Part shown: piece by piece, positions 1 to 6,786 of the stretch | How positions within the stretch are numbered: the first letter of the stretch is position 1 | Layout: the number at the start of each line of letters is the position of its first letter | NCBI GenBank assembly: GCA_013139935.1 | Contig: WSZX01000525.1 | Span: forward strand, 1 to 10,519 | DNA length: 10,519 nt | Reading direction: 5' to 3' | Origin: Ardenticatenales bacterium | Lineage (GTDB): Bacteria > Chloroflexota > Anaerolineae > Promineifilales > UBA4811 | Notes under the pieces: model-generated | Seen by the model: only the letters and a program-made list of their open reading frames with translations | What the model was told of the DNA's origin: nothing | The model's database searches: none | Translations under genes and position numbers: made by a program

Positions 1-320
1 TCTCGCTGAGCACGCTCGACAATCGTCTCGGCCCGGCTCTCGGCCGCCTCTGCGATAGCATCTCGATCGATCAGCCCGCCCGCCTCCTCTCGGGCCAGTG
101 CCACCAGCCGGCTGGACTCTTCATGTGCTTGCGCGATGACCCGGTCTCGCTCCTGGTGAATACGCTTGGCTTTCCTCACCTCTTCCGGGATGGAAATGCG
201 CATCTGATCAATCAGTTCCAGCGCCCGATCTTCATCCACCAGTCGATACACGGTGAGGGGGATCAGACGGCTTTGAGTGATCATCGTCTCAAGCCTATCC
301 ACAAGGTGCAGAATGTCCAT
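1..320 (-). CDS. Coiled-coil protein of unknown function next to coaD (partial, C-terminus beyond window)
   Basis: The frame opens with ATG at 320 and stays open to base 1, giving 106 residues with the C-terminus missing. A GGAGG six bases before the ATG supports this start. The N-terminal ~45 residues (MDILHLVDRLETMI..., then DQMRISIPEE) form a short conserved-looking helical segment. From about residue 48 the protein becomes a strongly charged Arg/Glu/Ala/Gln helix with heptad-like spacing, typical of a long coiled coil. There is no signal peptide, membrane segment or catalytic motif. I recognise this as a type found beside coaD in Chloroflexota, often labelled hypothetical or, from coiled-coil similarity alone, ATP-synthase subunit B-like; the ATPase label should not be trusted. 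It lies 82 nt downstream of coaD on the same strand and may be the last gene of that operon. Function unknown. Confidence 0.8.
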   Translation of the reverse strand, partial: MDILHLVDRLETMITQSRLIPLTVYRLVDEDRALELIDQMRISIPEEVRKAKRIHQERDRVIAQAHEESSRLVALAREEAGGLIDRDAIAEAAESRAETIVERAQR

Positions 321-334
321 TCGATGCCTCCACA

Positions 335-356
335 ACTGCCCACACCGCCAGGCAGT
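335..356 (-). other. Small inverted repeat between coaD and the coiled-coil gene
   Basis: ACTGCC at 335-340 is matched by GGCAGT at 351-356, giving a 6-bp stem with a 10-nt loop inside the 82-nt gap between the coaD stop and the next ATG. No T run follows on the minus strand, so it is not an intrinsic terminator. It may be a weak mRNA hairpin or chance. Confidence 0.2.
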
Positions 357-402
357 AGTTTCTCACCAACCCGTACTCGCAATAGCAGTCCGGGACTAGC
401 CC

Positions 403-903
403 TCAAACCTCTGTCAGACCACCCTCTCTGCTAAAGTACGCCAGCAAAGCCTCTTGTACATGGGGCGGAACCATGCTCGAAATATCGCCGTTGAGTGCAG
501 CGACCTCTTTGACCGTGCTCGAACTGAGAAAGGTGTGCCCTTCGTGCGTCATCAAGCTTACCATCTCCACTTCAGGCGTCAACCGTCGATTGGTCAGGGC
601 CATGCGGAACTCGAACTCAAAATCGGAAAAAACCCTCAGGCCACGCACAATGACCTGGGCATCAAGTGCCTGGGCATGGTCTACCGTCAGGCAATAGTAG
701 TGACCAACCCAGGCGTTGGGAATGTCCGCAATCGCCTGTTCCATCATGGCAACCCGCTCTTGGACAGTAAAGAGCACTCTCTTTGACGGCCGCTCATAGA
801 CCGCCACGACCAATTCGTCAAAGATGGCCGCCGCCCGCCGGGCGACATCAATGTGACCGAAATGAACCGGGTCAAAAGCCCCGGGAAAAACCGCTCGTAT
901 CAT
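403..903 (-). CDS. coaD: Phosphopantetheine adenylyltransferase
   Basis: CoaD transfers AMP from ATP to 4'-phosphopantetheine, making dephospho-CoA and pyrophosphate, the fourth step of cytosolic CoA synthesis. The 166-residue product matches the family's usual ~160. The nucleotidyltransferase signature is at residues 8-17 (GAFDPVHFGH, with the HxGH histidines at 14 and 17). K41 lies where E. coli has Lys42, VRGLR at 86-90 supplies the two conserved arginines, E98 matches the conserved glutamate, and SSST at 127-130 is the C-terminal ATP-site motif. HFGH replaces the commoner TNGH but is within family variation. The ATG lies 3 nt after the recG stop, with GAGGAG about 12 nt upstream inside the recG end, so translation is probably coupled to recG. 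In many Chloroflexota and other genomes rsmD precedes coaD; it is not here. Confidence 0.97.
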   Translation of the reverse strand: MIRAVFPGAFDPVHFGHIDVARRAAAIFDELVVAVYERPSKRVLFTVQERVAMMEQAIADIPNAWVGHYYCLTVDHAQALDAQVIVRGLRVFSDFEFEFRMALTNRRLTPEVEMVSLMTHEGHTFLSSSTVKEVAALNGDISSMVPPHVQEALLAYFSREGGLTEV

Positions 904-906
904 TCG

Positions 907-3435
907 CTAGGTCATCTCTCCTCGTCCGGACCAGAATGCATCCACCTTGCTCGCCAGCACACGGTGCTCGGGATCATCCAGCAGAGGGTCTTGAGCAAAT
1001 AGCTCCTGGGCCTCCTTTCTAGCCTGTTCCAGGGTCCTCACATCACTCACTTTGGCCAATTTCAGGTCCGGCAGTCCGCTCTGGCGAGTGCCAAAGAATT
1101 CCCCGGGACCGCGCAACTCCAGGTCCTTCTCTGCCAGCACAAAACCATCATTGGTGGCCTCGAGTGCGGTCAATCGCGCCTCGGCCTCCGGCGTGGTCGT
1201 ATCAGCCAGGAGCAGACAATAGGATTCGTGCTCCCCTCGGCCGACACGCCCACGGAACTGATGTAGCTGCGCCAGGCCAAACCGATTCGCTCCTTCAACC
1301 AGCATGACAGAGGCGTTGGGCACGTCTATCCCCACCTCAACCACCGAAGTAGTAACCAGGACATTTACCTCGCCTCGGCAGAAAGACTGCATGACCGCCT
1401 CTTTCTTTTCGCCTTTCATCCGTCCGTGCAAGAGCCCCACTTTCAGGTCAGGGAAAACGCTCTCCTGTAGCCGGCGGTGCTCCACCGTGGCTGCTTTGGC
1501 CTCGCTCTTTTCCAAAGCCTCCACCAGCGGACAGATGATGAATGCCTGCCGCCCCTGATCGACTTGCGAGCGAATAAAGCGATATGCGCGCTCTCTGGCA
1601 GCGGGCTCCAGCCTGCGGGTTACGATCACCTGACGACCAGGCGGCATCTCGTCGATCACCGAGACATCTAGGTCACCATATAGTGTGAGGGCCAGCGTGC
1701 GAGGAATCGGCGTTGCAGTCATCACCAGGACGTGCGGGTTGTGCCCCTTTTGGCGCAACTCTGATCGCTGTTCAACGCCGAAGCGATGCTGTTCATCAAC
1801 AATCACCAGCCCCAGATTCTCAAAGGATACGCCCGCCTGGATCAGCGCATGAGTGCCAATGACCACATCGGCCGTGCCGGCCGCAAGCTCGTCATATATC
1901 GCGTGCTTATCCGCGGCGGAGAGGCTTCCGGTGAGAAGCCGGATACGCGGGCGGCCGTCGCGCGAATCCATCAGGCGGCCGATGTTCCTTGCGTGCTGTT
2001 CGGCCAGTATCTCAGTTGGGGCCATCAGCGCCGCTTGTGCCCCTGACCGGACAGCGACGGCCATGGCGACAGCGGCCACCACCGTCTTCCCCGACCCCAC
2101 ATCCCCCTGCATCAAGCGGTTCATCGGAACCCGGCCTGCCATATCGATCAGCACATCGGCCAAGGCGCGCTGCTGCGCGCTGGTAAGCTGGAATGGCAGC
2201 TCGCCAAGAAGAGCCTTCAGCCATTCGTCCTCTGCCTGGATCGGCAGGCCGGGCTCGGCCTGCCATTTGCGACGCAGGCGCAGCAGTCCCAACTGCATGA
2301 TAAGAAACTCGTCGAATACAAGTCGGCAGCGCGCGGCCTGCAAGTGATCCCAGCTATCTGGGAAATGTATCTGGAGCAGCGCGTTTTCCAGACTCGTCAG
2401 GCCTTGCCGCTCGCGGATCTCTTCCGAGAGGGGGTCTGGGGTTCTACGGGCCCAATAGTCAACGGTCCGCTTTTGCTGGCTCCGCAGATTCTTGGCGCCC
2501 AGCCCTGCGGTGAGCGGGTAGATCGGGACAATCCGCCCCGTATGCAACTGCTCCTTGTCCACTAATTCCCACTCGGGTGACTGGAAGGTGAGCCGTCCCA
2601 GGTATCGATCGACCTTGCCGCTTATCATCATGGCGGTGCCCGCTTTGAGCTTGTTTGCCAGCCAGGGTTGGTTGAACCAGGTGCATTCGATCGTCCCTGT
2701 CCCATCGCCGATGATAGAGCGCACGATCTTTCGCCTGCTCTTCGCTCTCGGAACACTGGTCTCCCACACCGTTCCAATGATGGTGACCTGCTCACCGTAT
2801 TCAAGCCGGCTGATTGGTTTCAGCGCGCTATAGTCCACGTACCGGCGGGGATAGAAAGCAAGCATGTCCCCGATTGTGTTCAGCCCCAGCTTTTGCAGCT
2901 GCTCGGCCGTTCGCGGTCCAACCCCCCGGAGCGTCGTGATGGGCGCGTCCAGTCCGGACGGGGCGTCGTGGTCGACTTGACTGGGAGGTGGATCGGGATG
3001 CCTGGCCGCCTCCACAGGTCTGCCCGTCTCGCGGGGCTGTGCTGGCATGGTTGCAGCCTGATCTGGTGGAGCGGGCGCAGGTCCGATCAGTCGCGCTGGC
3101 GCTTTGGTCTCCGCACTGGGCAGGTGCGGCTCGGTGACCTGCTCAACAGGGTCTGGAGGCGCCGACCGGACCGCGATCGCCCGCTCCAGGCGTTCCTGAA
3201 CAGCGTCAACTAGCTTGGCACGCGCGGCCGGACCGGCAAGCTGCCCATAATCCGTTAGCAACTCCCCCACCTGTTCCACCAACGCCTTTTCTGCTTCTGC
3301 ATCCGCCTGGGCACGCGCCTGTTCAATCCAGACCGGAATGTACCGTTGGACACCCCCAACCACAGCGTGATTCCTGTGTCCCCCTTGGCGCTCCAGCTCT
3401 AGTACTTTGACCAGCTTCTCTAGGGCAGTTTCCAT
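907..3435 (-). CDS. recG: ATP-dependent DNA helicase RecG
   Basis: RecG is a monomeric superfamily 2 helicase/translocase that remodels stalled replication forks and Holliday junctions. The 842-residue protein is longer than E. coli RecG (693). Residues 1-90 form a helical N-terminal domain like the one known in Thermotoga and Bacillus-type RecG. Residues 91-160 are a Pro/Ala/Gln-rich, probably disordered linker. An HhH-like segment (TLRGVGPRTAEQL, from 168) leads into the OB-fold wedge domain (GDGTGTIECTWFN, 243-255). Helicase motifs are complete: Walker A GDVGSGKT 444-451, DEQH 547-550, TATPIPRT 573-580, and motif VI QFRGRVGRG 726-734. The C-terminal TRG-type region has GFVLAEKDLELRGPGEFFGTRQSG. 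The ATG shares its A with the TAA of the upstream DegV gene (TAATG), so translation is probably coupled. Cytoplasmic, acting at forks. Confidence 0.97.
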   Translation of the reverse strand: METALEKLVKVLELERQGGHRNHAVVGGVQRYIPVWIEQARAQADAEAEKALVEQVGELLTDYGQLAGPAARAKLVDAVQERLERAIAVRSAPPDPVEQVTEPHLPSAETKAPARLIGPAPAPPDQAATMPAQPRETGRPVEAARHPDPPPSQVDHDAPSGLDAPITTLRGVGPRTAEQLQKLGLNTIGDMLAFYPRRYVDYSALKPISRLEYGEQVTIIGTVWETSVPRAKSRRKIVRSIIGDGTGTIECTWFNQPWLANKLKAGTAMMISGKVDRYLGRLTFQSPEWELVDKEQLHTGRIVPIYPLTAGLGAKNLRSQQKRTVDYWARRTPDPLSEEIRERQGLTSLENALLQIHFPDSWDHLQAARCRLVFDEFLIMQLGLLRLRRKWQAEPGLPIQAEDEWLKALLGELPFQLTSAQQRALADVLIDMAGRVPMNRLMQGDVGSGKTVVAAVAMAVAVRSGAQAALMAPTEILAEQHARNIGRLMDSRDGRPRIRLLTGSLSAADKHAIYDELAAGTADVVIGTHALIQAGVSFENLGLVIVDEQHRFGVEQRSELRQKGHNPHVLVMTATPIPRTLALTLYGDLDVSVIDEMPPGRQVIVTRRLEPAARERAYRFIRSQVDQGRQAFIICPLVEALEKSEAKAATVEHRRLQESVFPDLKVGLLHGRMKGEKKEAVMQSFCRGEVNVLVTTSVVEVGIDVPNASVMLVEGANRFGLAQLHQFRGRVGRGEHESYCLLLADTTTPEAEARLTALEATNDGFVLAEKDLELRGPGEFFGTRQSGLPDLKLAKVSDVRTLEQARKEAQELFAQDPLLDDPEHRVLASKVDAFWSGRGEMT

Positions 3436-4310
3436 TAACTCGCAGGCCTTCCTTGGCGCTGGATGGCAACAAAGCCAACACTGCCAGGACCAACGTGTGT
3501 TCCCAGGATAGGGGTGACGTTGACGGTGAGGACTGGCTCTGGCAGCTGCAGCTCGCCGAGCCGTTGATGAAACTGGTCGACGATTTCCGGTATTTGGGTG
3601 TAGATAGTCGTCACGGACTCAAGTTCTCCCAGTTGTCGGAGATGAACGATCAGTCTCTCAATGGAGCTTGCTCGGGTGCGGGTATAGCCAAGAGAAGTGA
3701 TCCGGCCCTGAAAGATCCTCAGCAGCGGCCGGAGACGCAGGAACTTGCCGATGGTCCCCCGTGCCCAACCGACCCGGCCGCTACGCCTGAGGTATCGCAC
3801 GGTGTCGAGGGCAGCAAGGAGGTGAACCCGGTTTCTCAGATCGGCAACCAGCTTCTCAATCGCCGCCATATCGGCGCCAGCCCTCGCTGCCTGGGCAGCC
3901 CGCACAACGATCCACCCCAGGCCCATGCTCAACTGCCCGGCGTCCAATGCCCGGAAGGGTCTCTCACCGGGCCCCTCGACCAGATCCCAGCCATTCAGCG
4001 CCGCCTGGCGAAGCGCGCTCAGTTGATCCGGCGGATGGATGGAGATGATTCCTGATGCCGTGCTCAGCAATCTCTGATACACCTCGGCAAACATCCCGGC
4101 CGGTGGAGCGGCCGTGGTGGGACATTCCTGGCCCGACGCAAGTCGCTCGTAAAATTCGGAGCGCGACATCTCTATTTGGTCCAGATAGCTCTCGGTCCCA
4201 AAGTTGATATAGCACGGCACAACATGGATATCCCACTCTTCCGCCAACTCGGGGGGGATATCGGAGGTGCTATCAGTAACAATGCCGAACCTGCTCACCG
4301 CCAACCTCAT
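3435..4310 (-). CDS. DegV family (FakB-type) fatty-acid-binding protein
   Basis: DegV/FakB proteins bind a fatty acid and present its carboxylate to the FakA kinase, which makes acyl-phosphate for phospholipid synthesis. The 291 residues are normal for the family. Visible family features are TDSTSD at 12-17 (N-terminal strand-loop), CPTTAAPP at 63-70 (usually PTTSQPS), SIH at 90-92, the DT-V-YL-RSGR segment at 169-179, and the C-terminal GTHVGPG at 270-276, which helps form the fatty-acid carboxylate pocket. The usual SGTYQ-like stretch reads LSALRQ here (98-102), a small departure that could alter ligand contacts. The ATG overlaps the FakA TGA (ATGA), and the gene ends in TAATG with recG. 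Being directly behind a FakA gene strongly supports the FakB role; its fatty-acid preference cannot be read from sequence. Confidence 0.93.
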   Translation of the reverse strand: MRLAVSRFGIVTDSTSDIPPELAEEWDIHVVPCYINFGTESYLDQIEMSRSEFYERLASGQECPTTAAPPAGMFAEVYQRLLSTASGIISIHPPDQLSALRQAALNGWDLVEGPGERPFRALDAGQLSMGLGWIVVRAAQAARAGADMAAIEKLVADLRNRVHLLAALDTVRYLRRSGRVGWARGTIGKFLRLRPLLRIFQGRITSLGYTRTRASSIERLIVHLRQLGELESVTTIYTQIPEIVDQFHQRLGELQLPEPVLTVNVTPILGTHVGPGSVGFVAIQRQGRPAS

Positions 4311-5998
4311 TCAGCGCTAAGGATATAAAAATAGTGCGGCTGCCCGCCATGGATGACCTCTATCTCGAGGTGAGGGTACCATTCCTGGATACTGTCAGCC
4401 ATTTCTCCTGCCTCCTGGGCAGTCGTATCGACACCATAGTACAAGGTCAACAGTTCTCGTTCTCGAGTACCCATCCCTTCCAGTGTCTCCTTGACAACGG
4501 GCGCCACTTTAGGCCCAGCACACCAGAGCTCGCCGTCGGCCAGTCCCAGGATATCGCCCTTCCGTACCTCAACCCCTTTGAGCTCCACCTCGCGTGTGGC
4601 AGTCGTAATCTCTCCCGCCGACACCTCACCGGCTGCTGCCTCCATTGCCTCCGCCACGGCATCCAGGTCGCCGTCCGGCTCGAGCGCCAGCAAGGCGCTC
4701 ACTCCCTGGGGGACGTTGAGCGTTGGCACCACCCTTGCCTGTTTGCTGCTCACCTTGCAGGCCGTTCTGGCAGCCATGACGATGTTCTTGTTATTGGGCA
4801 GAACAACGATTTTGTCAGTCTCGACCGCCTCTATCGCCGCCACAATCTCCTCGGTGCTCGGGTTCATCGTCTGTCCCCCGGCAACAACCCTGGCAACGCC
4901 CAGGCTGACAAACGCGTCCGCAATGCCCGACCCTGGTGCAACCGCAATCGAGGCGATCTGCCCTGGCTCGATTTCCTGCTGTTCCATCAAACGCGCCGCC
5001 GGCCCGGCGGCACTGCCGCCACCTCTCAGTTGATCCACTTGATCGAGGAGATTCTCCATGTGGACATTAACCACCGTGCCCAGCGTCTCTACAAACTCGA
5101 TGGGTTCGTAACGCATGTCCTTGGGTAGGTGAATATGCATGCGGCAGAGGTCATCTCCCTGGCCAAGCTGGATGGAGGTCCCCAGCTTCTCCAGCCGGTT
5201 GTAGAACGAACTCAACTCCAGTTCCCAGCGAGGACGGAAATCAATAACTACCTCCCAGTCCTGCCCGGGCTCGACCGCTTCCATGGCCGCCCCCACTGCC
5301 TCGAGGTCCAGGGGCTGGAGCTCCCGGGCCAGAGCCGTATCGAGGGGCTCCCCCTCTATGAGGCGAAGCATCCCTTCCAGCAGGATCGTCAAGCCCTCTC
5401 CGCCGGCGTCAACCACGCCAGCGTCGGCCAATACCTGGAGCAGTTGAGGGGTCTCGGCCACTGCCTGGCGACACCGCCGGACCACCTGGTCAAAAGCATC
5501 CGCCAGATCATCGGTGGACTGCGCCGCTATCTCGGCCGCCTCGCTTGCCTGGCGAATCACGGTGAGAATCGTCCCCTCCACGGGCTTGACCACGCCGTTG
5601 TAGGCTGTGTCAGACGCCTCACGCATAGCAGCGGCAAACTGCCGGACGTCAAACGCTTCCAGTGGCTCGATCTCGCGGGAAAAACCGCGCCATATCTGCG
5701 ACAGAATCACCCCCGAATTGCCGCGCGCACCCATGAGCGCGCCGCGAGCCACCTTCTGAGCAATTCGGCCGGCGTGATTCGTATCATCTTCAGCTATCTC
5801 TTTATAGGCCGAGCGCATGGTCAATAGCATGTTGATCCCCGTATCCCCATCGGGAATGGGGAAAACGTTGAGCGCGTTGACATATTGGTGATTGCGGTCC
5901 AGCCAGGTCAATCCGGCCTCAATCAGCCGTTTCAGCCCCCACCCATCGCATTGGATCATGCGCCCTGTGTCTCGGTCCGTATCCTGTTGACTCGTCAC
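4307..5998 (-). CDS. FakA-like fatty acid kinase (DAK2/DhaL domain protein, YloV family)
   Basis: FakA phosphorylates FakB-bound fatty acids using ATP. The frame is open from a GTG at 6043, but I choose GTG 5998: GGAGG (6004-6008) sits 5 nt before it, while 6043 has only a weak AGG. ATG 5959 has no good site but would start closest to typical homologues. From 5998 the protein has 563 residues, near the usual ~550. Residues ~20-215 are the DhaL-type kinase domain: the metal/nucleotide-binding NVFPIPDGDTGINM at 44-57 (Asp50, Asp52), GARGNSG at 90-96, and VVDAGGEGL at 195-203. A middle domain follows, with MHIH at 287-290. The C-terminal DegV-like part has PNNKN at 401-405 and ends in GGQPHYFYILS. 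The order Asp23, FakA, DegV matches the yloU-yloV theme of Firmicutes, and the gene is coupled by ATGA to degV. Confidence 0.93.
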   Translation of the reverse strand: MTSQQDTDRDTGRMIQCDGWGLKRLIEAGLTWLDRNHQYVNALNVFPIPDGDTGINMLLTMRSAYKEIAEDDTNHAGRIAQKVARGALMGARGNSGVILSQIWRGFSREIEPLEAFDVRQFAAAMREASDTAYNGVVKPVEGTILTVIRQASEAAEIAAQSTDDLADAFDQVVRRCRQAVAETPQLLQVLADAGVVDAGGEGLTILLEGMLRLIEGEPLDTALARELQPLDLEAVGAAMEAVEPGQDWEVVIDFRPRWELELSSFYNRLEKLGTSIQLGQGDDLCRMHIHLPKDMRYEPIEFVETLGTVVNVHMENLLDQVDQLRGGGSAAGPAARLMEQQEIEPGQIASIAVAPGSGIADAFVSLGVARVVAGGQTMNPSTEEIVAAIEAVETDKIVVLPNNKNIVMAARTACKVSSKQARVVPTLNVPQGVSALLALEPDGDLDAVAEAMEAAAGEVSAGEITTATREVELKGVEVRKGDILGLADGELWCAGPKVAPVVKETLEGMGTRERELLTLYYGVDTTAQEAGEMADSIQEWYPHLEIEVIHGGQPHYFYILSAE

Positions 5999-6010
5999 AA
6001 GGTCCTCCCA
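5999..6010 (-). promoter_or_regulatory. Shine-Dalgarno site that decides the fakA-like start
   Basis: On the minus strand the sequence reads TGGGAGGACCTT directly before GTG at 5998. GGAGG is at 6004-6008 with a 5-nt spacer, the best ribosome site in front of any candidate start of this gene. It lies within the open frame that continues upstream to GTG 6043, so the choice rests on this motif and not on frame closure. Confidence 0.6.
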
Positions 6011-6058
6011 ACTAGAGTGATCGGCGAGGATGTTCCCATCCACAACGATCGAACTCGC

Positions 6059-6415
6059 CTAGTCCGGCCCGCTGAACCGCAGACCGTTCACATAGACGTT
6101 CACCTCTTTAGCGGGAACTCCCAGGGATTTCTCGACGTGAAAACCAACGCTATTCTTGATGCTGTTGGCAACCGCCGAGATGCGCATGCCATATTCGATA
6201 ATGACATAGACATCTATGCAGATATCATTGCCAACAATGGAAATGTCGATTCCCTGATGACCCTCTTTGCTCAACAGGTGGGCAATGCTTTCGGTCAAGT
6301 TCTTGTTCGCCATGTCCACCACACCGTAGCACTGGCGTACAGCATGGTTCACAACGCTGGCGATGGCGGCCGGTGCGACCTCAACTCGTCCCAAGCTCCT
6401 CTCGTCATTTGACAT
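6059..6415 (-). CDS. Asp23/Gls24 family protein (DUF322, YloU-like)
   Basis: The 118-residue protein has the family's single small alpha/beta domain: VEVAPAAIASVVNHAV at 11-26, a central strand pair IDISIVGNDICIDVYVII, and the C-terminal VNVYVNGLRF. There is no signal peptide or membrane helix. Asp23 proteins in Firmicutes are alkaline-shock or envelope-associated scaffolds of uncertain biochemical role, and the YloU branch is typically encoded just before a FakA/YloV kinase, as here. GAGGAG lies 5 nt before the ATG, a strong site. It is probably the first gene of the minus-strand operon, divergent from rpmB across 106 bp, and is followed by a 60-nt gap to the chosen kinase start. The function in this organism is inferred from neighbours only. 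Confidence 0.93.
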   Translation of the reverse strand: MSNDERSLGRVEVAPAAIASVVNHAVRQCYGVVDMANKNLTESIAHLLSKEGHQGIDISIVGNDICIDVYVIIEYGMRISAVANSIKNSVGFHVEKSLGVPAKEVNVYVNGLRFSGPD

Positions 6416-6433
6416 AATTACTCCTCATTGAGC

Positions 6434-6462
6434 TTGCGTGAACACCCAGGTTGTGGTAAACT
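6434..6462 (+). promoter_or_regulatory. Predicted sigma-70-type promoter of rpmB
   Basis: TTGCGT (6434-6439) and TAAACT (6457-6462) are separated by exactly 17 nt, matching 3/6 and 4/6 of the housekeeping consensus. Transcription would start near 6469, giving a ~50-nt leader that begins just before a perfect hairpin. It is on the right strand and at the right distance for rpmB, and no other gene starts between. Confidence 0.45.
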
Positions 6463-6471
6463 TGAGTTCCT

Positions 6472-6492
6472 GGCGACCGTGTTCTGGTCGCC
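6472..6492 (+). other. Perfect 7-bp inverted repeat in the rpmB leader (possible leader hairpin or operator)
   Basis: GGCGACC (6472-6478) and GGTCGCC (6486-6492) are perfect complements with a 7-nt loop. The repeat lies between the predicted rpmB -10 box and its ribosome site, and is followed by TTTA. As RNA it would be a stable leader stem, possibly a weak attenuator or an autoregulatory protein-binding site. As DNA it sits midway in the divergent rpmB/Asp23 region and could be an operator. Which of these applies cannot be settled from sequence. Confidence 0.5.
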
Positions 6493-6521
6493 TTTACATT
6501 GTAGCTTCGAGGACAGTGACA

Positions 6522-6704
6522 ATGGCCCGGTGTGACAGATGTGGCAAAGCGACGCGTTTCGGGCATAGCGTGAGCCACTCGCACGTGCGAACAAAGAGAA
6601 AGTTCAAGCCCAACATCCAACGCGTGACCGTAACCGAAAACGGCCGGCGTGTGCGCAAGTCGCTGTGCGCCAAGTGCATCAAGACAATGAGCCGAAACGC
6701 CTAG
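6522..6704 (+). CDS. rpmB: 50S ribosomal protein bL28 (zinc-binding form)
   Basis: bL28 is a small basic protein of the large ribosomal subunit near the E site. The 60-residue product begins MARCDRCGKATRFGHSVSHS and has the family signature through SHSHVRTKRKFKPN and the basic RVTV...RRVRKSLCAKCIKT end. Four cysteines (4, 7, 49 and 52) form two CxxC pairs, the zinc-ribbon (C+) version of the protein; many bacteria also encode, or only encode, a cysteine-free form. The frame is open further upstream to ATG 6438, but ATG 6522 is correct: it gives the canonical N-terminus and has GAGGA 8 nt before it. Divergent from the Asp23 operon, with its own promoter and terminator, so probably monocistronic. 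Confidence 0.97.
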   Translation: MARCDRCGKATRFGHSVSHSHVRTKRKFKPNIQRVTVTENGRRVRKSLCAKCIKTMSRNA

Positions 6705-6725
6705 CATCCGATTGAGTGTCGCCTG

Positions 6726-6760
6726 AGGCCAGCCAGATAGACGGGCTGGCCTTTTTATTT
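6726..6760 (+). terminator. rpmB: Intrinsic terminator of rpmB
   Basis: GGCCAGCC (6727-6734) pairs perfectly with GGCTGGCC (6744-6751), extended by A6726-T6752, with a 9-nt loop and then TTTTTATTT. It starts 22 nt after the rpmB stop. In the opposite direction the stem is followed by TCAGGCG and not by a T run, so it should not work well as a terminator for the converging rlmN transcript. Confidence 0.93.
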
Positions 6761-6786
6761 GCTCACGTTCTGTGTGCATGACGGGA

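Noticed and set aside
3453..4055. Long plus-strand open frame opposite the DegV gene
   Set aside because: It is fully antisense to a well-supported gene, the translation is low-complexity with no family features, and there is no ribosome site; this is common in GC-rich coding DNA.
4334..6412. Chain of plus-strand open frames (4334-5128, 5129-5827, 5885-6412) opposite the FakA and Asp23 genes
   Set aside because: They mirror the codon pattern of the minus-strand genes, and no recognisable domain or independent start signals are seen.
6498..6503. TACAAT on the minus strand as a -10 box for the Asp23 operon
   Set aside because: The nearest -35-like TTGTCA is only 13 nt away and overlaps the rpmB start. 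A promoter must exist in this gap, but I cannot place it with confidence.
6438..6521. 28-residue N-terminal extension of bL28
   Set aside because: The canonical bL28 N-terminus starts at ATG 6522 with its own ribosome site, and the extension would read through the promoter and leader hairpin.
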